Part shown: positions 45,923-55,656 of the stretch, one piece after another
Position numbering within the stretch: the first letter of the stretch is position 1
How the letters are laid out: each line of letters opens with the position of its first letter
NCBI RefSeq assembly: GCF_902502825.2
Contig: NZ_LR723671.1
Location: forward strand, 124,001-188,000
DNA: 64,000 bases
Direction: 5' to 3'
DNA from: Pseudorhizobium flavum
GTDB lineage: Bacteria > Pseudomonadota > Alphaproteobacteria > Rhizobiales > Rhizobiaceae
The notes under the pieces: model-generated
Database searches by the model: none
Told to the model about the DNA's origin: nothing
The model's input: the letters and a program-made list of their open reading frames with translations, nothing else
Made by a program: the position numbers and the translations under genes

Positions 45923-46249
45923 ATGAGCAAGACAACGAACAAGTTTTCACCTGAAGTCCGTGAGCGTGCCATCCGCATGGTCTTGGATCATGAAGCAGAA
46001 CATCCGTCACGGTGGGCTGCCGTTTCATCAATCGCGGCCAAGATCGGCTGCTCGCCAGCGACGCTGCATGAATGGGTCAAGAAGACCGAGGTCGACAGCG
46101 GCAAACGAGCAGGTCTGCCGAGCGATGTGGCCGAGAAGATGAAGGCTCTTGAGCGGGAGAACCGCGAGCTTCGTCAGGCCAACGAGATTTTGCGCAAGGC
46201 GTCTGCTTATTTCGCGATGGCGGAGCTCGACCGCCCCTTCAAACGATGA
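45923..46249 (+). CDS. IS3-family transposase OrfA
   Basis: A 108-aa protein: an HTH ([21 protein letters not shown]) followed by a leucine-zipper-like helix ([20 protein letters not shown]). It binds the IS ends and overlaps orfB by 4 bp (ATGA). Confidence 0.93.
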   Translation: MSKTTNKFSPEVRERAIRMVLDHEAEHPSRWAAVSSIAAKIGCSPATLHEWVKKTEVDSGKRAGLPSDVAEKMKALERENRELRQANEILRKASAYFAMAELDRPFKR

Positions 46250-47151
46250 TCTCGTTCATTGACGAACACCGTAGCGTGTTCGGGGTCGAGCCGATCTGCA
46301 GGCTTTTGCCGATTGCCCCATCAACTTACTACGAGAACGTCGCCAAGCGCTTGGATGTGGGTCGCCTGTCGGTTCGCGCCCGCAGCGATATCGGCCTGAA
46401 GATCGAGATACGCCGGGTGTTCAATGAGAACTTCCAGGTCTACGGCGTGCGTAAAGTCTGGCGGCAGTTACAACGAGAAGGCTACGACATCGCCCGTTGC
46501 ACTGTCGCCCGGCTTATGAGGTCGATGAGCCTGCAAGGTGTCATTCGGGGAAAGCCGATCCGCACGACGTTCTCGGACAAGACGGCTCCGAGCCCGCTTG
46601 ACCGGGTGAACCGCCAGTTCAAAGCCCCTGCGCCGAACAGGCTGTGGGTTTCGGATTTCACCTATGTCGCGACCTGGCAGGGCTTCGTCTACGTGGCCTT
46701 TGTCATCGACGTCTTCGCTCGTCGCATCGTCGGCTGGCGGGCGAGCCGGACGGCACAGGCGAGCTTTGTCCTCGATGCCCTTGAGCAGGCACTTCATGAT
46801 CGGCGGCCCGTTCATGGCGGCGGGCTCGTGCATCATTCGGACAGGGGCGTTCAATACGTTTCCATCCGGTACTCCGAGCGGCTGGCAGAAGCTGGCATAG
46901 AGCCTTCTGTCGGAAGTGTCGGCGACAGTTATGACAATGCCCTCGCCGAAACGATCAACGGTCTCTACAAGGCCGAGGTCATTCATCGGCGCGGACCATG
47001 GAGGAACTTCGAAGCGGTGGAATTCGCCACTCTGGAATGGGTCGACTGGTTCAACCACCGACGACTTCTGCAGCCCATCGGAAACATACCGCCTGCCGAA
47101 GCCGAAGAACGCTACTACGCCATGCTGGACGAAACAGCCATGGCCGCATAA
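46246..47151 (+). CDS. IS3-family transposase OrfB (DDE integrase)
   Basis: A 301-aa rve-type integrase: [13 protein letters not shown] (first D), [12 protein letters not shown] and the Glu in [16 protein letters not shown], preceded by an HTH_21 region ([11 protein letters not shown]). Appears intact, so this copy could still move. Confidence 0.93.
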   Translation: MISFIDEHRSVFGVEPICRLLPIAPSTYYENVAKRLDVGRLSVRARSDIGLKIEIRRVFNENFQVYGVRKVWRQLQREGYDIARCTVARLMRSMSLQGVIRGKPIRTTFSDKTAPSPLDRVNRQFKAPAPNRLWVSDFTYVATWQGFVYVAFVIDVFARRIVGWRASRTAQASFVLDALEQALHDRRPVHGGGLVHHSDRGVQYVSIRYSERLAEAGIEPSVGSVGDSYDNALAETINGLYKAEVIHRRGPWRNFEAVEFATLEWVDWFNHRRLLQPIGNIPPAEAEERYYAMLDETAMAA

Positions 47152-48723
47152 CTCAAACCAAATGGCCTCCGGCAAACCCGGCGCGGTTCAGTTCGTCGCG
47201 GCGGTCGTATTGTCTCGGTCGCGGTCATCATCGCCGTCGGCGTCAACACCGACGGTCGACGCGAGGTGCTCGGTATGGAGATCGGCACATCCGAGGCCGA
47301 GGCGATTTGGACCGAGTTTCTTCGAAAGCTGACCAGGCGGGGTCTGCGTGGCGTCAAGCTCGTCGTTTCCGATGCCCATGAGGGCATCAAGGCAGCGGTG
47401 TCGAAGGTGCTGTCCGCCACATGGCAGAGGTGCCGGGTCCACTTCATGCGCAATGCGCTCGCCCATGCCGGGAAGAGCGGTCGGCGCGTCGTCTCCGCCT
47501 TCATCGCCACGGCCTTCGCCCAGGATACTCCGGAGGCTGCGAGCGCCCAGTGGCGCAATGTCGCCGACCAGATCAGGCCGAAGGTGCCGAAACTCGCCAC
47601 GCTGATGGATAGTGCCGAACAGGATGTGCTCGCCTACATGACCTTTCCCAAACAGCATTGGGCCAAGCTTCATTCGACCAACCCGATCGAGCGTCTCAAC
47701 GGCGAGATCAAGCGGCGCACCGAGGTTGTCAGCATCTTCCCCAACGATGACGCCATCGTCAGGCTCGTCGGCGCGCTCCTGCTCGAACAGAACGATGAAT
47801 GGGCCGTCCAACGATCCCGCTACATGACACTGGAAACCATCGCAACAATGAGCGATGATCCGCTCATCAGCCTGCCAGCCGCAAGCTGACACTCATCCGG
47901 CCATCCGGGATGAGCCGTGGTCGTCTAAGCTACACCACGTCATGGGACACGATCATCGAAGGTGTGCTGTTCTCGCCATCAACCATTTCTTGAACACCTT
48001 CGCCTCATCTCGGAGTGCCCGGCGCCTGTTGGTCACCAGATAATAAGACTGGTTTGCAGGCGTGTAGCCAGAAAGCATCGGTACCAATGCTCCAGAGTCA
48101 ATGAGATCGTCGATCACATTTCCCCACGCCAAGATTACGCCTTGCCCCGCCACCGCTGCTTGCACCAGCAGCGGATAATTGTTGAAGCTAAGCTGAGCAC
48201 CCAGTTTGCCAAGCTCGACACCATTTGAAGCGAACCACCACTCCCACTCGGAGTAAGGAGCGGCGGGCCCTTCAAGGTGCAGGAGACGAGCTCCTCGAAG
48301 CTCTTCAATCGAATTTACCGGGAAGCTGCTCAAGTACGACGGACTGCAGACTGGGAAAAACTTCACCCCGAACATAAAGGCCGAGTCCAAATGCGGCCAG
48401 TCACCGTTCCCGTACCTGATAGCGACATCGATCCGATCTTCTGTGAGATCGAGTACCGCGTCGCTGGCAACCAACTTAATGTTGGTCTCGGGATACTCGG
48501 CCCGAAAGCTGGCGATGTAGGGCATGAGCCAGAGCGATGCCATGGCCACGGTCGTCGTGATCGTAAGTCCGGCTGCCTTTCCTGCCCGCGAGATATCATC
48601 GACAGCCTCACCGATCGACTTGAGGCCGACCGTTACCGCTTCGAATAGTTTCTTGCCTTCGGAGGTCAGAACAACAGCCCGATTTCCACGTTCGAATAGC
48701 CGCGTGTTCAGTTGGCTTTCTAG

Positions 48724-49570
48724 GTCCTGTTGACAAAGTGGATTCCCAAATCAGCGGAAGCATGATTCAAGACTGCCTTTTGGGAGGCGGTTTTGGCTCG
48801 CGGCGACCTGACGGATATGGAATGGCAGATCATCGAGGGGTTGTTGCCCAGCGAACGTGGCAGGAAGTCCCGGCCCTCGCACGATAATCGACGATACCTG
48901 AACGGCATGTTTCATGTTCTTCGGGTCGGATGCCCCTGGCGCGACATGCATGAGCGCTACGGAAAGTGGAATTCCGTCTATGTGCGCTTCCGCCGTTGGG
49001 CCGAACAGGGCGTTTGGGACGCTCTGCTTGAGACCCTCGTTGAACTGGGGCTGACGGATGACTGGCAGCACATGATCGATAGCACCACGGTTCGCGGCCA
49101 CTCTCAGGCTGCGGGCGCTAAAGGGGGACTTATCAGGAGGCTTTTGGTCGATCACGCGGCGGCTTTACGACGAAAATCCACGCCCGAGCAGACGGTCAGG
49201 GCCGCCCTCTTGGCTTCGTCCTGACGGGCGGGGAGGCTTCGGACTACAACGCAGTTCCGGACCTGCTGGCGATACCGGTCAGTAAGCCGAGGCTGTTCCT
49301 TGCCGATAAAGGCTATGACGGCGACTTCCTGCGCGAGGAACTCCTGATCCACGGGATCAGACCAGTCATTCCGCCGAAAGCAAACCGAAAGAACCCGCCT
49401 GCCTGCGACTTCCGGGCTTACAAGGACAGGAACCGCATCGAGCGGATGTTCAACCGCCTCAAACAGTTCCGACGTGTCGCCACCCGATACGACAAGACAC
49501 GAAAATCCTTCTCCGCATTCCTCGCCCTGGCCGCAGCCAGGATATGGCTGCCATACTTTGTCAACAGGAC
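48724..49570 (+). mobile_element. IS5-family element (IS427-like group)
   Basis: An 847-bp element with 15-bp inverted repeats gtcctgttgacaaag at both ends, flanked by a CTAG duplication (48720-48723, 49571-49574) and inserted in the lysR gene. Both frames needed for a fused transposase are present. Confidence 0.92.
48793..49224 (+). CDS. IS5-family transposase, frame A
   Basis: A 143-aa product: MARGDLTDMEWQIIEGLLP, the GCPWRDMHERYG block and the first catalytic Asp in HMIDSTTVRGHSQ. A slippery aaaggggga at 49120-49128 near the end would give the -1 frameshift that fuses it to frame B; the native end of this frame after the slip site is unrelated to the family. Confidence 0.9.
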   Translation: MARGDLTDMEWQIIEGLLPSERGRKSRPSHDNRRYLNGMFHVLRVGCPWRDMHERYGKWNSVYVRFRRWAEQGVWDALLETLVELGLTDDWQHMIDSTTVRGHSQAAGAKGGLIRRLLVDHAAALRRKSTPEQTVRAALLASS

Positions 49571-49574
49571 CTAG
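49128..49574 (+). CDS. IS5-family transposase, frame B (reached by -1 frameshift)
   Basis: Reads GTYQEAFGRSRGGFTTKIHA, then LADKGYDGDFLREEL (second Asp) and RNRIERMFNRLKQFRRVATR (catalytic Glu). It has no start of its own and is joined to frame A by slippage at aaaggggga. The stop TAG is supplied by the CTAG target duplication. Confidence 0.85.
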   Translation, partial: TYQEAFGRSRGGFTTKIHARADGQGRPLGFVLTGGEASDYNAVPDLLAIPVSKPRLFLADKGYDGDFLREELLIHGIRPVIPPKANRKNPPACDFRAYKDRNRIERMFNRLKQFRRVATRYDKTRKSFSAFLALAAARIWLPYFVNRT

Positions 49575-49874
49575 TACCTTGATCTGTTTGCTCACCGCTG
49601 CCTGCGTAATGCCCAATTCGCGAGCCGCAAGCGTGAAATTCGAGTGCCTCCCGGCGGCTTCAAAGCAACCGAAGGCATTCAACGGAACAGGGAACTGAAT
49701 AAGCTTTGTCATTACCATAAATTATAGCACGCATGAAAATAAATGGGAATATTCGAAGTTAAAAACTCCTGATAGTGGTGCTTTGCCTTACTTCAGAGGG
49801 CTTGGTCAACCGTCGATAATCATAAATCTGAGGCATAACAGTCGACGACAATTGCGCGAACCAGGGGAACTGGA

Positions 49875-50744
49875 ATGCATACAGGTTTCGAGAATTTTAT
49901 TCGATCATCCGTCATCGCCGCCACCGCTTCGGCTGCCACCTTCAGCGGAACCCATGCGGCAACGCTCGAGCAGATTAAGTCGCAAGGATATGTCCGTGCG
50001 GCGACAGCAAACGAAGTGCCCTACGGCTATATGGACACTGATGGCAAGGCGAAGGGCATCGCCCCCGAAGTTGCGGAGGCAGTCCTCAAGACGATGGGCA
50101 TCACGGATGTCCAGTGGGTGGTAACCCCCTTCGGTTCATTGATCCCCGGCCTCAAGGCCAACCGCTTTGACATGGTCGCGGCCGAGCAAGACATTCTTCC
50201 TGCACGCTGCGAACAGGTGCTCTTTTCCGAACCCAATTCGAGCTATGGCGACGGCCTTCTCGTTCCAAAGGGTAACCCCAAGAACATCCATTCCTATGAA
50301 GACATAGCCAAGAACGGCGATCTCAAGCTCGCGGTCGTCAACGGCACTAGCCACCTGACATTTGCCGAGGGCGTAGGTGTTCCCGAGGATCAGCTTGTAG
50401 TCCTCGCCAACAATGCCGACGCGCCGGCCACAGTTAGCAGTGCCCGCGCGGACGCGTATGCCGCCACCGAAGCCACTATCACGAGCTTGGCGAAGGAAGG
50501 CTCCGACCTTGAGCTCGCCGCTCCGTTCTCCGACCCGGTGGTCAAAGGCAAGACGATGCGCAGCTTCGGCGGTTTCGCGTTCAGCCAGGATGCCAATGAT
50601 TTCGTCGCAGAGTTCAACAAGGCTCTGGTCGAGTTCAAGACGACTGACGAATACAAGAAAATCCTGACAACCTATGGCATCAGTGAGTCCAGTATTGCGG
50701 CTTCGCTCGCCAAGAAGACGGCCGATCTCTGCGCTGGCCAGTAG
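49875..50744 (+). CDS. Polar amino-acid ABC transporter, periplasmic binding protein
   Basis: A 289-aa family 3 solute-binding protein with a signal peptide cut near THAATLEQ. The core runs GYVRAATANEVPYGYMDTDGKAKGIAPEVAEAV, then FDMVAAEQDILPARCEQVLF. It resembles the EhuB/TRAP-like amino-acid binders; the ligand is not determined. First gene of a five-gene operon (binding protein, two permeases, ATPase, M24 peptidase) divergent from the broken lysR gene. Confidence 0.92.
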   Translation: MHTGFENFIRSSVIAATASAATFSGTHAATLEQIKSQGYVRAATANEVPYGYMDTDGKAKGIAPEVAEAVLKTMGITDVQWVVTPFGSLIPGLKANRFDMVAAEQDILPARCEQVLFSEPNSSYGDGLLVPKGNPKNIHSYEDIAKNGDLKLAVVNGTSHLTFAEGVGVPEDQLVVLANNADAPATVSSARADAYAATEATITSLAKEGSDLELAAPFSDPVVKGKTMRSFGGFAFSQDANDFVAEFNKALVEFKTTDEYKKILTTYGISESSIAASLAKKTADLCAGQ

Positions 50745-50801
50745 CCCCAATCTGCGGAAGCGCCGTCGAGCGCTTCCGCCACTCAATCGGGCATCTAAAC
50801 T

Positions 50802-51455
50802 ATGACCATTTTTAACTACCTCCCCATATTGGCAGAGGCGGCTGTCACGAGCGCGCTCGTGTGCTGTCTCTCGTTGGTGGTGGCCGCGATCATGGCCTTT
50901 GCAGCAGGCGTAACACTCTGTGCAGGTCCGGCGTGGCTTCGCGCGATTGCGATCCTCTACGTCGAAGTCTTCCGCGGAACGTCACTGCTGGTTCAATTGT
51001 TCTGGCTCTACTACGCGCTTCCGCTGATCGGCTTCTCGATGCCTCCCTTGCTGACCGGGGTCCTGGCGCTTGGACTGAACACCGGCGCGTATGGCGCTGA
51101 GGTCGTGCGCGGAGCATTGCAGTCGGTGTCGCCCCAACAGCACGAGGCGGCTCGAGCCCTGAACTTTACACGAATGCATACTCTCTGGCGGATCATCCTG
51201 CCGCAGGCGTTGTCGGAGATGATGCCATCCTTCTCGAGTCTGGCCGTGCAGAATCTCAAGGACACCTCACTCGTGTCGATGATCACGATCGCCGACCTTA
51301 CGTTCAAAGCGCAGGAACTCCGAAATCTGACGCAAGACTCGGTCTCGGTCTACGGCGCATCCCTGTTTCTCTATCTCGTCATGGCGCTGGCTGTGATCGC
51401 GGTGCTCCGCGCCTTGGAGCGCTGGATTAACAAAACCACAGGGAGGCATGCATGA
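50802..51455 (+). CDS. Polar amino-acid ABC transporter permease (first)
   Basis: A 217-aa HisM-family permease with about five membrane helices and the EAA loop EAARALNFTRMHTLWRIILPQA. It pairs with the downstream permease in the inner membrane. It overlaps that gene by 4 bp. Confidence 0.94.
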   Translation: MTIFNYLPILAEAAVTSALVCCLSLVVAAIMAFAAGVTLCAGPAWLRAIAILYVEVFRGTSLLVQLFWLYYALPLIGFSMPPLLTGVLALGLNTGAYGAEVVRGALQSVSPQQHEAARALNFTRMHTLWRIILPQALSEMMPSFSSLAVQNLKDTSLVSMITIADLTFKAQELRNLTQDSVSVYGASLFLYLVMALAVIAVLRALERWINKTTGRHA

Positions 51456-52144
51456 TGCTGGGTTTCGAAATCGATACCAGTTCGCCGAGCAGGTTTGCGC
51501 TTTCCATTCTTCCGATCCTGCTGATCGGTCTGCGCACAACGATCCTGGCGATGTTGATCGGCTTCATTATCGCACTCGTGGTGGGCTTGGTATTTGCCCT
51601 TCTGCGGCGATCAGCGATTAAGATTATCTCCTGGCCCACGGGTGCGGTAGTTGAGTTTCTAAGGAACACACCGCTGCTGATGCAACTCTTCTTCCTCTAT
51701 TTCGTGCTGCCGGAATACGGATTGGTGCTCCCCGCTTTCTGGACTGGCTGCGTCGCGCTGGGTCTTCAGTATGCAGCCTATATGAGCGAGGTGTACCGCG
51801 CAGGTCTTGAGGCCTTGCCGAAAGGTCAATGGGAAGCAGCGACCGCGCTCAACCTTTCGAGAGCGCGCATCTATTCCGCGGTCGTTATACCGCAGATTGT
51901 TCCTCGCATCACTCCGGCTATCGGCAACTATCTCGTCTCAATGATGAAGGATACGCCAATCCTTTCCACGATTACGGTCGTTGAGCTGCTCAACCTTGCG
52001 AACCGCATCGGCGATCGCACCTTCGAATATTTGGTGCCTCTGTCCGTAGTCGGCGCGATTTTCCTTGTCCTGACCTCCGTCTGCTCGGCCGCGCTGCGCG
52101 GTATCGAACGCGTCATTCCCAAGAAAGGCATAGCCCTGAAATGA
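51452..52144 (+). CDS. Polar amino-acid ABC transporter permease (second)
   Basis: A 230-aa HisM-family permease; EAA loop [21 protein letters not shown]. About five helices, cytoplasmic C-terminus. Overlaps the ATPase gene by 4 bp. Confidence 0.94.
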   Translation: MMLGFEIDTSSPSRFALSILPILLIGLRTTILAMLIGFIIALVVGLVFALLRRSAIKIISWPTGAVVEFLRNTPLLMQLFFLYFVLPEYGLVLPAFWTGCVALGLQYAAYMSEVYRAGLEALPKGQWEAATALNLSRARIYSAVVIPQIVPRITPAIGNYLVSMMKDTPILSTITVVELLNLANRIGDRTFEYLVPLSVVGAIFLVLTSVCSAALRGIERVIPKKGIALK

Positions 52145-52917
52145 GCGAGTTCATCAAATTCGAACAGGTATGCAAGCGCTACGGCCACCATGAAGTCCTC
52201 GGTAAGTTTGACCTCGACGTTCGTGCGGGTGAGAAGGTTACCCTGATCGGACCAAGCGGATCGGGAAAGTCGACTGTGCTGCGCATCCTGATGACCCTGG
52301 AGCCTTTTCAGGAGGGCTCGCTGACACTCAACGGCATGAGCTATCACGAGACGAACGGCAAAGGTCCATTCAATGCGTCAGAGAAGCACCTTCGAGAGGT
52401 ACGCCGGAACGTAGGCATGTGCTTCCAGAGCTTCAATCTCTTTCCACACATGACGGTTTTGCGGAACGTCGTCGAAGCGCCGATGTCCGTGCTGGGGATG
52501 CGCCGGGAAGAAGCAGAAGCGCGCGCCATGGACCTTCTCAAGATGGTTGGCATGGAGGCCAAGGCGCACTCCTTTCCCGGCCAGCTCTCAGGCGGCCAGC
52601 AACAACGTGTGGCGATCGCCCGTGCGCTCGCGATGCGGCCGAAGGTGCTGCTGTTCGATGAACCCACGAGCGCGTTGGACCCGGAACTCGTCGGGGAAGT
52701 ACTGGGGGTTATCCGCTCGCTTGCCCACGAGCACGATCTCACCATGCTCCTTGTCACACACGAGATGCGGTTCGCTCGCGAGATTTCCGACCGCGTTTGC
52801 TTTTTCGACAGGGGGCGGATCGTTGAACAGGGAACGCCAGAGCAAATATTCACAGATCCGCAGGAGGCCCGCACGCGAAGCTTTCTTGCTTCAGTCCTTA
52901 ACGGAGGAACCCACTGA
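52141..52917 (+). CDS. Polar amino-acid ABC transporter ATPase
   Basis: A 258-aa GlnQ-like ATPase: Walker [10 protein letters not shown], signature [15 protein letters not shown], Walker [12 protein letters not shown] and the H-loop VTHEM. All catalytic residues look intact. The stop overlaps the next gene by one base. Confidence 0.95.
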   Translation: MSEFIKFEQVCKRYGHHEVLGKFDLDVRAGEKVTLIGPSGSGKSTVLRILMTLEPFQEGSLTLNGMSYHETNGKGPFNASEKHLREVRRNVGMCFQSFNLFPHMTVLRNVVEAPMSVLGMRREEAEARAMDLLKMVGMEAKAHSFPGQLSGGQQQRVAIARALAMRPKVLLFDEPTSALDPELVGEVLGVIRSLAHEHDLTMLLVTHEMRFAREISDRVCFFDRGRIVEQGTPEQIFTDPQEARTRSFLASVLNGGTH

Positions 52918-54116
52918 TGCCACAGCAATCTCCTGCGAAGAAAGCCGTCCTGAATGACATCGCTCCTTTCACGCGGAACGAATTCGAGGCGAGGATTGAA
53001 CGTACGCGTGCTGAGATGTCTAGGACGGGGCTCGATGCCATCGTGCTGACATCGGAGGCCAACGTCGAATACCTTTCTGGCTTCGAGACCACCTTCGCCT
53101 GGGTGACACCGTCAAGGCCATGGTATTTCGTCGTACCACGGGTCGGCGACGCAATTGCGATCATTCCAGAGATCGGACTGACGAACTGGCAAAACACGTC
53201 GTGGTGCGACAGGATCGAAACTTGGCCGTCGCCGCGTCCCGCAGATGAAGGTATCAGCCTGCTAGCCACCCACCTCGACCAGATCAGCCGACGGCACGGA
53301 AAGGTCGGTTTCGAGATCGGCCCGGAGTCTCGTATCGGCATGCCGGTGTCCGACCTTCTTCGCATGCAGAAGTCCCTTGGCTTTGAACTCGTGGATTGCA
53401 CTATGTTGATGGCGGCAGTTCGGTCGATCAAATCCGCATCCGAGATCAACCGCATTCGACATATCTGCGAAATCGCTGGGAAGGCGTTTGCCGAGCTCCC
53501 GTCAACTGTGCGAGTCGGTGACACCGAGAAGGAAATCTACCGAGGGTTCAGCGCGAACTTGCTGCTCAACGGAGCAGACAAGGTTCCCTATGTCTCAATC
53601 GCATCCGGCCAAGGTGGATATGAAAGTATCATCATGGGCCCTACCGACCGCATCGCTCGAAAAGGCGATGTCCTTATCCTGGACACTGGGTCGAAATGCG
53701 GAGGCTATTTCTGCGACTACGACCGAAACTTTTCGTTCGGACCGCCCTCCGCCGAAGTAGCCAGGGTCTATGAGGCTCTTTGGCACGCCACCGATGCGGG
53801 CATCGAAGCCGCGCGTCCGGGAAAGACTGCAGCGGACGTTTTCCATGCGCAAGCCGATGTCTTGATTTCCTACGGTTTCGAAGTCGGCAATGTGGGCCGT
53901 TTTGGCCATGGCCTCGGTAAGGTGATTACAGAGCATCCCTCGAACGCGCCTGGCGACGAGACGGTCCTCTTGCCTGGGATGGTGCTGACGGTCGAGCCAT
54001 CGGCAATGTTCGGAGGAGGCATTATGGCTCATGAAGAAGACATCGTGATCACGGAGGGAGAGGCCGAGGTCCTCAGCCCCCGCGCATCAAGGGAAATTCA
54101 AGTTATAGAATGTTGA
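52917..54116 (+). CDS. M24-family metallopeptidase (Xaa-Pro peptidase/creatinase-like)
   Basis: A 399-aa pita-bread enzyme with the five metal ligands at D256, D267, H331, E360 and E374. The N-terminal domain (LDAIVLTSEANVEYLSGFETTFAWVTPSRPW) belongs to the creatinase/Xaa-Pro dipeptidase class. Last gene of the amino-acid import operon, so it probably hydrolyses the imported compound, such as an X-Pro-type dipeptide or an amide. I considered the ectoine hydrolase DoeA because the importer resembles Ehu, but its N-terminus does not match DoeA as I know it. Confidence 0.88.
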   Translation: MPQQSPAKKAVLNDIAPFTRNEFEARIERTRAEMSRTGLDAIVLTSEANVEYLSGFETTFAWVTPSRPWYFVVPRVGDAIAIIPEIGLTNWQNTSWCDRIETWPSPRPADEGISLLATHLDQISRRHGKVGFEIGPESRIGMPVSDLLRMQKSLGFELVDCTMLMAAVRSIKSASEINRIRHICEIAGKAFAELPSTVRVGDTEKEIYRGFSANLLLNGADKVPYVSIASGQGGYESIIMGPTDRIARKGDVLILDTGSKCGGYFCDYDRNFSFGPPSAEVARVYEALWHATDAGIEAARPGKTAADVFHAQADVLISYGFEVGNVGRFGHGLGKVITEHPSNAPGDETVLLPGMVLTVEPSAMFGGGIMAHEEDIVITEGEAEVLSPRASREIQVIEC

Positions 54117-54120
54117 AACC

Positions 54121-54152
54121 AAAAAGCGCCCGGCTTCCCACGGGCGCTTTTT
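54121..54152. terminator. Rho-independent terminator (bidirectional)
   Basis: A 12-bp perfect stem aaaaagcgcccg/cgggcgcttttt with an 8-nt loop begins 4 bp after the M24 peptidase stop. A-run on one side and T-run on the other let it stop transcripts from both directions; the converging XRE-cupin gene ends just beyond. Confidence 0.9.
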
Positions 54153-54237
54153 GTCAGTTTCCGCCGCACAATCGCGGTGTGGATCAACGCCACAGAGCGG
54201 CTCGTCTTCGTTGAAGCTGCAGTTGGGGATGTGCAAA

Positions 54238-54849
54238 CTAGAATGTCGGAGGTGTGCAAACCCAAAGGATGCTCGCAGCTTCCTCTCCAAGATTGCGATA
54301 GGAATGAGGTATGTTCGAACGGAAGCAAAACCCGTCGCCGGCTTCCAATTGAAACAGCTCTCCGTTGAGTGTTAGTTCAACGATACCAGCGAGAATATAG
54401 CCCACCTCTTCACCCTCGTGGGTGATCGTATCGCCGCTTTTACCCCCGATTTCCAAATGATGAATATTGCACTGCAGTAGGTGACCGTCCTTGAAGGGAA
54501 TAATCCTCTCAAGTTTGAGGCCTTTTGATGTGCCTTTATGTTTGTCTAGCGTGATAAATGGGCGAGTACCTTTCCGAAATATCGCCGACTCATCATTAGC
54601 CGGCTCGTCAAAGAGCCAGCTAATGTTTGTTTCCAGTACTTGGACCACGCGGTGGATCATCGGAAGTGAAGGAAGAACTTTGCCGTTCTCAACCTTTGAA
54701 AGAAGACTTTCAGAACATTCGCTTTGCGCAGCAAGTTCCTTCAGGGTGAGGCCTTTCATCTGACGTGCCAGGCGAAGTCTCACTCCGAGACTTTTCTTGG
54801 TGTCGGAAAGGCTGTCGGTTTGACGATCCTGGCCGTTCGCCATTTTCAT
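54238..54849 (-). CDS. XRE-cupin transcriptional regulator
   Basis: A 203-aa protein with an N-terminal XRE HTH (VRLRLARQMKGLTLKELAAQSECSESLLSKVENG is the recognisable region) and a C-terminal cupin (ITHEGEEVGYILAGIVELTLNGE, GDGFCFRSNIPHSYRN). This architecture usually senses a small metabolite, as in PuuR-like regulators. It is the last gene of the minus-strand peptide-importer operon, so it probably regulates that operon; ligand unknown. Confidence 0.9.
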   Translation of the reverse strand: MKMANGQDRQTDSLSDTKKSLGVRLRLARQMKGLTLKELAAQSECSESLLSKVENGKVLPSLPMIHRVVQVLETNISWLFDEPANDESAIFRKGTRPFITLDKHKGTSKGLKLERIIPFKDGHLLQCNIHHLEIGGKSGDTITHEGEEVGYILAGIVELTLNGELFQLEAGDGFCFRSNIPHSYRNLGEEAASILWVCTPPTF

Positions 54850-54897
54850 TCCTGTTCCTTCATGCTCCAGACGGTGCCGGTCCCATCGTTCTAACGC

Positions 54898-55656
54898 TCA
54901 ATGAGCCATGCCGCCATCGACCATCATCTGTTTTGCGGTGATATAACGGGATTCCTCTGAAGCCAGAAACACGTAAATCGGCGCAACTTCTTCCGGTGTT
55001 CCCTGACGGCCGAGGGGAACGATGCGTTTTACCACTTCTCCATGAGCCTTCTCCCCGCCCATAAGCGCGATCGCAGGGGTGTTGAACGGCGTGTCGATCC
55101 ATCCCGGAAGAACCGAGTTTACTCGAATATTGTCCGGTGCAAGCTCTTGTGCGAGAGCGACGGTGTAGGCAATCACTGCGCCCTTTGCTGCCGCGTAACC
55201 AGTCATTCCGGGTGCACCTCTCAGACCTGCAAGGGACGAGGTGGTAATGATGCTGCCGCCGCCGGCATTGCGCATAAATGGGACGGCATGCTTGGTCGCG
55301 AAGAATGTGCCCCGCGCGTTTACATCAAATACCGCGTCCCAATCATCGCAGGAAAATTCTTGAGCATAGCCCAGCTTTTGAAGGCCGGCCAAGAACACCA
55401 GTGTGTCAATTCCGCCCATACGTTTGTCGGCCTCAGCAACCGTGTCGCGTACGCTATTCTCGTCCCGTACATCGCATTTGACGGCGGACAGATGACTATC
55501 GCGTTTCGAAATCGATCCAACGGTTTCTTCGGCGGCGGCTAGATTAATATCGGCGATTACAACACTGGCGCCATTGGCGACAAACTCCACGGCGGCTGCA
55601 CGACCGATGCCCGTTGCTGCGCCAATCATCAAGGCTCTTTTACCCGCTAGTCTCAT
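54898..55656 (-). CDS. Short-chain dehydrogenase/reductase
   Basis: A 252-aa classical SDR. The nucleotide motif GAATGIG is at 12-18, the NAG-like FLAGLQK near 89-95, and the catalytic N113, S140/141, Y154 and K158 (YAAAK). The ATG at 55656 has a GGAGACAG ribosome site and overlaps the M20 stop (ATGA); the longer frame is inside the M20 gene. It probably oxidises an alcohol intermediate of the pathway; substrate not predictable. Confidence 0.92.
   Translation of the reverse strand: MRLAGKRALMIGAATGIGRAAAVEFVANGASVVIADINLAAAEETVGSISKRDSHLSAVKCDVRDENSVRDTVAEADKRMGGIDTLVFLAGLQKLGYAQEFSCDDWDAVFDVNARGTFFATKHAVPFMRNAGGGSIITTSSLAGLRGAPGMTGYAAAKGAVIAYTVALAQELAPDNIRVNSVLPGWIDTPFNTPAIALMGGEKAHGEVVKRIVPLGRQGTPEEVAPIYVFLASEESRYITAKQMMVDGGMAH

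Larger units (their letters stand above)
45870..47190 (+). mobile_element. IS3-family element (IS51-like group)
   Basis: A 1321-bp element with near-perfect inverted repeats tgaaccgcgccgggtttgcc at both ends. It is flanked by a 3-bp target duplication GTT (45867-45869 and 47191-47193). It carries orfA and orfB and looks complete. Confidence 0.92.
45369..47889 (+). pseudogene. IS256-family transposase, split by IS3 insertion
   Basis: The first 167 codons (45369-45869, ending WIDATYLKV) and the last part (47194-47889, from the codons following a 3-bp GTT duplication) join in frame to a 398-aa Mutator/IS256 transposase. Its DDE residues are WIDATY, VVSDAHEG and NPIERLNGEIK. The IS3 insertion adds an early stop (45870), so this copy cannot make transposase. 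Confidence 0.9.
45274..47954 (+). mobile_element. IS256-family element interrupted by an IS3-family element
   Basis: Terminal inverted repeats gatcgtgtccc...cgtggtgtagct match at 24 of 27 bases between 45274-45300 and the complement of 47954-47928. Without the inserted IS3 copy and its duplication the element is about 1.36 kb, normal for IS256. The flanks do not show an 8-9 bp direct repeat, so the outer ends seem to mark a rearrangement rather than a simple insertion. Confidence 0.85.
47953..49718 (-). pseudogene. LysR-family regulator (GcvA-like), interrupted by IS5-family element
   Basis: The N-terminal HTH (FTLAARELGITQAAVSKQIK) lies at 49718-49571 and the rest at 48719-47953. Removing the 847-bp IS and one CTAG copy restores an uninterrupted 304-aa reading frame across the junction (QIKVLESQLNTRLFERGN). 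The effector domain is of the GcvA type. Upstream and divergent lies the amino-acid importer operon, which it probably regulated. Its stop codon (47953-47955) is completed by the right end of the IS256 element, so the last native residues may also be lost. Confidence 0.92.

Noticed and set aside
49875..54116. Ectoine uptake/degradation (ehu-doeA) identity for the importer operon
   Set aside because: The importer layout is similar, but the peptidase N-terminus does not match ectoine hydrolase and no other ectoine gene is present.
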